Positions 57,801 through 64,000 of a stretch of DNA of 64,000 bases are shown here, one piece after another. How positions within the stretch are numbered: the stretch's first letter is position 1; every line of letters starts with the position of its first letter. The DNA is taken from assembly GCA_026008535.1 (NCBI GenBank), contig BRKX01000014.1, forward strand, positions 50,021,006 through 50,085,005, in the 5' to 3' direction. A program made the translations under genes and the position numbers. This stretch comes from Perilla frutescens (taxonomy: Eukaryota; Streptophyta; Magnoliopsida; Lamiales; Lamiaceae). The notes under the pieces were generated by a model. That model was given only the letters and a program-made list of their open reading frames with translations, ran no database searches and was not told where the DNA came from.

Positions 57801-58564
57801 TAGTAAAAGCTGATTAGGCATAGATTCTTAACCTAGATGGGCTCTACCAATAGATTTTTGACAAGCCCATGAAAAAGCAGTTATTATCACTTGTCAGTAT
57901 TTATCTTAAACCTAAAAGCCGATCATTAATTATCCCAAAACCTGAAAGCCCAATATTATTTCAATTAAGAAGCAGAAAAGCACAAGCAAAGTGCAGAACC
58001 TCAGCAGCACTTTGCCTGGTTCACCTGGACAACCAGATGAGCCCTTTGATAACACTGAACCAATCAATCTCCCTCAGGAAGAATCTATCTACAATGACTT
58101 CCACTTCCAAATAACAGTTTTTATCCCCAAGTTCCATGGAAGACTACATACATAAAGGCATAGCTATACTCATTCACAGAAACCAAGTAACCAACAAAAT
58201 AACAACTGCAATGATGTTCATTGGGAGCGCAATACTAGTCCAATTGAACTCAACTTAAAAAGCACCCAAATACACAGCTTCAAGAATCCATAGGCAAAAA
58301 ACACAAAATCCAACCCAAAACCACAGCCTCACCCAGATCCGAAGTTACCAAACTATGAACAAGTAAACAAGCATGCAATAAGAAACCCTAACTCTCCCCG
58401 CAAAACAAACGAAAATAGTCAATAAAAGAAACTAATAGACATACGGTGGCAGGCCAGGCCGGAAATCCCTTGACTTTGGCGAGCACGAGATCGCCGACTT
58501 CCCACTTCCGCCGCGCCGCCGCTGTCGCCGCTCTACTGCCACCTTTTCTCCGGCTCGGAGCCAT
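48882..58564 (-). CDS. HUA2: HUA2-like PWWP and CID protein (pre-mRNA processing/transcription factor), 11 coding exons
   Basis: Coding exons: 58564-58445, 55961-55885, 54998-52989, 52892-52484, 51917-51809, 51689-51580, 51476-51292, 51171-50658, 50551-50110, 50012-49836 and 48907-48882. All are GT-AG with consistent phases; the product has about 1,392 residues. The PWWP domain is at residues 20-90 (KWEVGDLVLAKVKGFPAWPA, VSEPQKWGYPADLKKVLVYF). A long disordered region has basic NLS-like clusters (KKKRKPNRKRHRSD). A CID/RPR domain that binds the RNA polymerase II CTD lies at about 830-985 (SLENVIRSLTRTKESIGRAT through YENHRQCLKVLKVWLERKIL). A poly-Pro stretch and an Arg/Ser/Pro/Tyr-rich tail end in GPNFWKPR. 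In Arabidopsis HUA2 and its paralogues act in AGAMOUS pre-mRNA processing and FLC expression, hence in flowering and flower identity. Intron 1 is 2.5 kb and carries a SINE. A retained last intron would end the protein in SGAKYV. Confidence 0.94.
55849..55876 (+). repeat. G-run tract next to HUA2 exon 2
   Basis: GGG runs separated by single T or A (GGGTGGGGGGGAGGGGGGAG and on) could form a G-quadruplex on the plus strand. In the minus-strand transcript it is a C-rich tract beginning about 8 nt behind the exon 2 donor. Confidence 0.7.
56438..56660 (+). mobile_element. tRNA-derived SINE in HUA2 intron 1, 15-bp TSD
   Basis: The duplication AAATGCTTAATTGGG flanks it at 56423-56437 and 56661-56675. 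The head has A-box-like GGCCTAGTGGTGGAGTGG and B-box-like GGTCTCAAGTTCGAATCCC about 30 nt apart, followed by an unrelated body and a 3' A tail (56650-56660). It is about 223 bp and inserted antisense to the host gene. The intact long duplication suggests a fairly young insertion. Confidence 0.93.
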
Positions 58565-58972
58565 AGGGACTACTACTTACTCAACCTACCTACACCCCAA
58601 GCATTGGAAAATCAAATCAAGCAAACCATTACACGAAAGAACCCTAATTTCCCCAAATTCTCAGCAGAAAACACCATCCCCAGCAAAAGACACCCGATTA
58701 CGCAAGCTGCACACGAGTTCAATCACGTGGGCACAAAACCCTAACCCCTAATTCACAATCGAATTTGAATGGGGGAGGGGGAAAAGTGGAGAAGAACGGT
58801 AGAGGTGAGTAAGAAGAAGAGTTGAGCAAAAATGGGGAAAATCAGAGAGTTTGGTTAGCTTCTGGAAGCGAGGGGGCGGTGATAATTGCTAAACGGCGCG
58901 GGTGGGGTGTAGGATAGGAGGCGAGGACATTAGTGCGACAGCGGGCACGTGGCCCGCACATTTTGTCAGGAT
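58565..58972 (-). promoter_or_regulatory. Presumed 5' UTR and promoter of the HUA2-like gene
   Basis: It is less AT-rich than its surroundings, with a purine-rich (minus: CT-rich) stretch at 58770-58830 that fits a leader. No clear TATA box was seen on the minus strand. Confidence 0.4.
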
Positions 58973-59537
58973 GGCCCGTTTCGATAGTGGGCCGTCATAT
59001 GGGCCTACGCTACTTATATTTGATCCCGTAAATGCTACACCTGATGAAATATAGGTACCTCGTTCTTATTATTAATCTGCGTACAAAAACGATATCATGA
59101 ATTGCATTTGGTGTATTTTAGAGAGTCGGATTGAAAAGGTTGAGAAATCCTAGTTGTGGTTGGGGCGTTTCGAGAGTGGGCTGTGATATGGGCCTACAGT
59201 ACTTATGTTTGGTCCCGTAAATGCTACACTTGATAAAATATAAGTATCTCGTTTTTATTATTATTTGTGTGTAATAATGATATTATAAATTACACTTGGT
59301 GTATTTTGGAGAGTCGGGTTTAAAAGGTTCAGAAAGCTTAGTTATAGTTGGCCCGTTTCGAGAGTGGGTCGTTATATGTGCGTACCGTACTTATATTTGA
59401 TCCCATAAATACTACACCTGATCAAATTTAAGTACCTCATTTTATATTATTATTCTGCGTACACTGATATCATAAATTGTAATTGGTGTATTTTAGAGAG
59501 CCCGTTGAAAAAGTTTGAAAAGTCTAATATTGGTTGA
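58973..59537. repeat. Three tandem repeats of about 188 bp upstream of the HUA2-like gene
   Basis: The units start at 58973, about 59163 and 59350, each with GGCCCGTTTCGAGAGTGGG-like starts followed by GGGCCTAC..TACTTATATTTG, TCCCGTAAATGCTACAC and TTGGTGTATTTTAGAGAGTC. They have diverged by roughly 15-25 percent by eye. Confidence 0.9.
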
Positions 59538-59851
59538 CCAAGTCCTTGCAATTGATTAGTGGTTATAAACCTAACTTAGTGCTAAGCTTGAAGGATTTTA
59601 AATATTTGTATATCACTGTCAAAAGTATTGAAAAGAATCTACATAAAAATGATATGCAGACTAGAATTTAAGGCAATGAATTAGTTTTTGGATTCTCTTT
59701 CAATGAGTATTCAAGAACAAGATTGGACTCACGAGGACATGATTATAGTCATTCAAATCCCTAATCAGAAGTAAAATGTCCAAAATACCCTCATATGAAA
59801 CCCTATAAATAGAGATGTCAAACTTAGTCCAATAGCCTATTCATTTTTTTT
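59538..59851. other. Intergenic DNA, no gene seen
   Basis: Nothing coding or repetitive was recognised between the tandem repeats and the next transposon end. Confidence 0.5.
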
Positions 59852-60779
59852 AGGGTGATTCTATATACAACCACCATTTTACTCAATAAAGTCTCCAATA
59901 TTCCAATATAATAAAACAATTTATTTAATATCTATTTTGCCCTTATAAGCTAATAATCCTTTCGAATAACCCTGATCCTTCCTTTCTTCATAAAACAAAC
60001 TTAAGCTTTTTCCCCCAAAAATCAAAACCCCATACGCCTAATTCATCAAGGAAAACCACACCAGTGACCACTCCAACATAATTTGTCCCTATTTGTAAAT
60101 CATGTTTTCTAAGTGTGCAACATCAATGGAAACGAAACATTGCCAACTTTGGAATTGGATTCTTGAAGAAGAGCACGGCGAGATTTATAGGTTAATGGTG
60201 ATGAAATATCTGATTTGGATGTAAAAATATTTGAACATTAATAAATAAAACTTGACAAGGTTATGAGCCATGATTCAGAGCTCCTCCCTTTGTCGTTGAA
60301 GAATTTCTGGAAATAATGATTTTATTAATTTATTTTTAGATGTTCAACTTCATTTTTGCTTACAATCAATCTTTTTTTATTTATAACACTTAAGAGATGT
60401 TTAAACACAATAGAATATTAATTTGATATTTGTTTTCTTCCAATGACCTGTAACTGATTATCAAGGAAAAAATATGATAATTAATTTTCTATTGTATTCT
60501 GGGTTTATGAAATGATTATTTCATATTTATGGAAGAGTTATTTTCAGTTATATAGAACAGAGGTGAGTTATATATTTAAGGGGTTGTGAATTGATGAAGA
60601 GTAGAGAGCAGGCTGCACACTGCCTGTTACTAGATGTTGAACTTTAAGAAGAGTAGAGAGGGGGCTACACACAGCAGGTAACTCATAAGGACAAATTTGG
60701 AAATTTAAATAATATTTATATTATTTTTTAATATGGGGGCTATATTGAGTAAAATTGTAGTTGTGTATAGAATTACCCT
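59852..60779. mobile_element. Non-autonomous TIR transposon of about 930 bp
   Basis: The left end AGGGTGATTCTATATACAAC and the reversed right end AGGGTAATTCTATACACAAC continue through ATTTTACTCAATA(A/T)AG, giving imperfect TIRs of about 45 bp. Both flanks are T runs, so a target duplication (possibly 8-9 T) cannot be proven. Two diverged copies of AAGAGTAGAGAG..GGCTRCACAC lie near 60595-60685. No transposase. Confidence 0.75.
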
Positions 60780-61723
60780 TTTTTTTATGGTGTCAAATTG
60801 AGCTGCAAAATTAACAACTTTTAACAAAAGATTGACTAATGGGTTATCCTGCTCGCGATCGATTTTAAAACTCTACATATAAATACTAGGTTAATCCATC
60901 ATTTATATCCTAATCTATTTTCATTTTTTCAAATTCATCGTATGCTAACACTTGTATCAATATTAAAATATTAAAAAAAACTAATAAACTCTATCATTGA
61001 ATACATTTTTCGGCAAAAATCAAATCTAAAAAAGAATTTAAAAAATTAGAATAAAAATATTATCTCATAAATATTGATCAATTTGACTACAACACAACAA
61101 GAAAATCCAAGTATTTAGCCGATATATTATGCAAGTTTTTACCTAAAAATGTATTAGGAAAAAGATTTGATTAGTTTTTTTTATAGTTTATGTATTTAAT
61201 TGATAAAAGTATTAGTTTGGGATAAATATGAGAAATCTATGGTGAAAGGGATAATAATTTGCTCATACAACAAGATCATCACTTTGATGTGCCCTTGAGA
61301 ACAAGGTACTAAGCTACAATTATAAAGAAAAAATTTATAAGAAATAAAACACACACACACACACAAAATGTCTAGGCTACAATTCTATGCACAACTTGTA
61401 CAAAAAGATGAACCACAAGCAAAAAAGTACCATAATCTCTTGAGCTCAATTACAAATACAGTTTGCTTAATGTCTCATACATTCATTCATATATGGGAGC
61501 AATGCACAAATTACAAACAAATATAAGACCCTATAAAGACCCATCTTTAGATCACAAGGAAGGCAGAAGGGATATAAGAGATTAGAACAACATTTACAGC
61601 TGCATCAAACTAGACGCAGATGCCGCAGCAGGAAAAATGATCCTAATTAACCCTAAAGAAGAAGCTATGCTAATTTCTTTCTCATCTCAGCTATTGGAAG
61701 CTACCGGTCACTAGCAACTTACG
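60780..61723. other. Intergenic DNA and 3' flank of the BPM gene
   Basis: AT-rich; a CA repeat lies at 61352-61366. The segment after about 61400 is probably the BPM 3' UTR. No other gene. Confidence 0.45.
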
Positions 61724-64000
61724 CTATAGTCTTTGCTTCACGCGTCTGCCATTGATATCACTTCCGTCCAGGATGCCTTCAATTCCTAGCTTGCCCACGG
61801 CTATAGAGTGTTCGTTGATCCTCGCAACATATTCCAACAATTCAGTTAGAACCTGAGGACAGCTTTCTTTCAAGTATTCAAACCCATCCGTCTGCATTAC
61901 AGCTGCATTGAAGGAACTTCAACCCGTTAGTTGCAACAAATAGAATATCCAAACTCAAGAAAAACAAGTTGGAACTTTGGAACCTTCAAAATATTATATT
62001 AATAGTATCACACGACAGCCATAATTTAAATATCTTGATTAATGACTTCATGCATTTAAGGGATTTGACCACCCAGTAAGATGTGGCATATCATATCTAG
62101 TCTCCATTGCTTTGAAGACCATTTACTTTTGGAAGGTCAAAAAGGCCATTTGGGTGAATAAGGAAGTGGAACCTGAAGGTTTTCCTGTTAAGTTCTAATG
62201 AAGAGGAGCATTTGCATTTCTTTTTAATTTTTTTCATCCATAAAAGCAGAGGTGACAGAATGACAGGATGATCAGAGGTTTGGAGATTAGTAAACGGATG
62301 CAATGCATTGACAAACTGCTGGGCTTAACTTTTTCCTTGAAACTACATAGTGATCAATGATTATAAAACTCCACCAGCAATCATCGATAAGTTCCCATCA
62401 GTGAAGTGGAATAATTATTTTCCTTTCCTACAAATGTTAACAGTGTAACCACACATATAGGATATTAATAAGTCTGAAGTCCTATATGTCATGCTCGGGA
62501 TAGTTCATAGCTCAAAATGCATCACAATTAGAGACATTCATAGCACAGCAAGAAAGTAAAGCACTTAACATTGATACCAAAATTCAAGATGAAGACCTAT
62601 CACCAATAATCGATACAATTATATTTATAGCAATCCTCTTGTATTAGATCGTCTAGAAAACTAGCATACACCCACCCACAAGCCTACTTAATTCCTCAGT
62701 CCACACAAATGAGTACGAAATAAGCATTTTTACTGAAGTATAAATCTAAAAGCAGATGTATTAGAAATAAATATACCTCTAAGATTTTCGGGCAATGCCA
62801 CAAATTTCAGACAGACAGCTTTTAGCTGGAAACAGTGATGCTGTTCTGCCAGTGCCAACGTTGTCGCAACAGTATTAATAGCAATGTCCTCACAGAGGTT
62901 AGCCTCGCAGACCAACCTGAGCCTATCTAAACCATACCGGTCAGAAGCAGCAAGCAGGTGCTGAGACATCGAGGTTGAAGCCCATTTCGAGTTCATTCCA
63001 GTAAGCTCTTCCATATCAGGTAGCTTATCCCAGTATATAAAATGAAGCAATGCCTGCAAGTTAAAAAAAAAAACATAAGTGATTAAAATAGGCAAAATTA
63101 ACCATATGGATAAGAAATGGAATCACCCAGCTCAAATGCTAATTAATTAGGCTCATTCGTAAGAGCAGGCAGAAAAAATAAGTAGTAGACAGCAAAAGAA
63201 TCATATCTTTATCAGACATATGTCACATACCATCCACAAGCATCCTCCACAGTTTAAACTTTTTTACTTTCTTACAAGATGAAATTTGTCGTTAGTTTAT
63301 GATTCTTCCAGACCAGAAAGAGAAGCCAAGGAAATGATTTTCTGATTATAGGGACTTGCACGCAAAAATCTATTTAAGAAACTGCAAATAGAAGAGCTTC
63401 ATACGTGGATAGAGAAAGATATGTTACAAGTTCTACACATGTACAAAGTTAGCAGCCATAAAACAGCACATTGAAAATCCATATCAGTGCCATATTTCCT
63501 TCTTACTCAATCAAATGTACATAGTTTCTAAACTGCAGTTATTAAAGGAACTTTAACAAACTAATAACCAGTATGAACAATAACAAAAGCATGCATGAAT
63601 TAGTCCTAGTACTTGGGGGGAAGTGCAAAGCAGAATTGTGCCACCTCAAAACAAGATTTCAAGTAAACTGAACTACCTCAAATCAAGTTGAATATTATCT
63701 TGCCTTAGCAAAAATGTCAAGACAAATTCATTTTCAACCAAAAATAAACAAATAGACAAATGTAGTTAATAGCTATAATGCACTAAATATGAAGTAGACG
63801 AACATATGGAAACGCATTAACACAAAATAAAAATGAAAAAAAAAATGATAGTTGCTGGGTGGATGCGGAGTTTCAAACTACCTTAAAAACTGGTATCTCC
63901 ATGTCCTCAACTTTTATACACCTTGTGTTCTGATCTTTCATTGGACCATATAACTGAGCCCTGAATACTGGAGACCGAGCTGCAAGTACCAATTTGTGAG
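61724..64000 (-). CDS. BPM: BTB/POZ-MATH (BPM) protein, C-terminal part; gene continues past the window edge
   Basis: Three coding exons are inside: 64000(cut)-63882, 63053-62777 and 61902-61724, with GT-AG borders and matching phases. The visible protein begins within the BTB domain (HKLVLAARSPVFRAQLYGPM), continues with ALLHFIYWDKLPDMEELTG, the LLAASDRYGLDRLRLVCEANL helix pair and the 3-box-like TTLALAEQHHCFQLKAVCLKF. It ends in the BPM-specific tail AVMQTDGFEYLKESCPQVLTE through DINGRRVKQRL. BPM proteins are substrate adaptors of CUL3 E3 ubiquitin ligases: the MATH domain (outside this window) binds targets such as AP2/ERF, HB6 and MYB factors in Arabidopsis, and BTB binds CUL3. The length and phase of each exon look normal, with no sign of decay. 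Confidence 0.93.
61903..62776 (-). other. BPM last intron (874 bp)
   Basis: An ordinary T-rich intron on the coding strand; no element with recognisable ends. Confidence 0.7.
63054..63881 (-). other. BPM intron within the BTB region (828 bp)
   Basis: Splits the BTB domain after PVFK. No feature recognised inside. Confidence 0.7.

Noticed and set aside
31849..64000. A biosynthetic or defence gene cluster formed by IPT, LTP-like, GPX, HUA2-like and BPM genes
   Set aside because: The families have unrelated roles, mixed orientation and large TE-filled spacers; nothing in the sequence links them.
1..64000. CRISPR-like or other regularly spaced arrays
   Set aside because: The only spaced repeats are transposon subterminal repeats, the LTR palindromes and the 188-bp tandem units; none has unique spacers of constant length.

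Overview
This window is eudicot plant nuclear DNA. It has short AT-rich introns with GT-AG borders, plant-specific gene families (polyphenol oxidase, adenylate isopentenyltransferase, 8-cysteine lipid-transfer-like protein, HUA2-like PWWP protein, BTB/MATH protein) and a heavy load of plant transposable elements. The gene content would fit an asterid such as a Lamiales species, but that placement is an impression, not a demonstration. No rRNA, functional tRNA, CRISPR array or prokaryotic feature was seen.

Layout. 1-4.1 kb: tandem AT-rich repeats and a MITE that was split by a 2.7-kb solo LTR with a perfect 5-bp target duplication. 4.1-5.8 kb: an intronless polyphenol oxidase pseudogene (one in-frame stop, one frameshift) with a CACTA-type fragment directly behind it. 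8.4-21.9 kb: a large terminal-inverted-repeat (MULE-like) element whose interior has been invaded by an 8.2-kb Sirevirus-type copia retrotransposon, a 1.1-kb CACTA element with a 3-bp target duplication, and a 250-bp near-perfect palindromic MITE with a 10-bp target duplication. 22.1-29.3 kb: a second, oppositely oriented copy of the solo LTR, itself invaded by a 4.7-kb copia element with 208/209-bp LTRs. 29.4-40 kb: sparse genes (an intronless IPT gene and a secreted lipid-transfer-like gene) among MITEs and microsatellites. 40-64 kb: a gene-rich segment with a CUE-domain protein gene (+), a thioredoxin-type glutathione peroxidase gene (-), a HUA2-like gene (-, 11 coding exons, about 1,392 residues) and the 3' part of a BTB/POZ-MATH (BPM) gene (-) cut by the window edge.

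The intact genes look like ordinary single-copy plant genes and do not form a cluster or pathway. The most informative parts are the nested-transposon stratigraphy (at least three nesting levels), damage to the reverse transcriptase and env-like genes of the Sirevirus, a copia element whose LTRs are nearly identical although its coding region is broken, and several possible transcript-level oddities in real genes: a donor site inside a CT microsatellite in the GPX gene, a 26-nt terminal coding exon and an intronic SINE in the HUA2-like gene. I found no sign of an undescribed multi-gene system. Exon borders were set by reading GT/AG sites and family similarity by eye, without alignment software.
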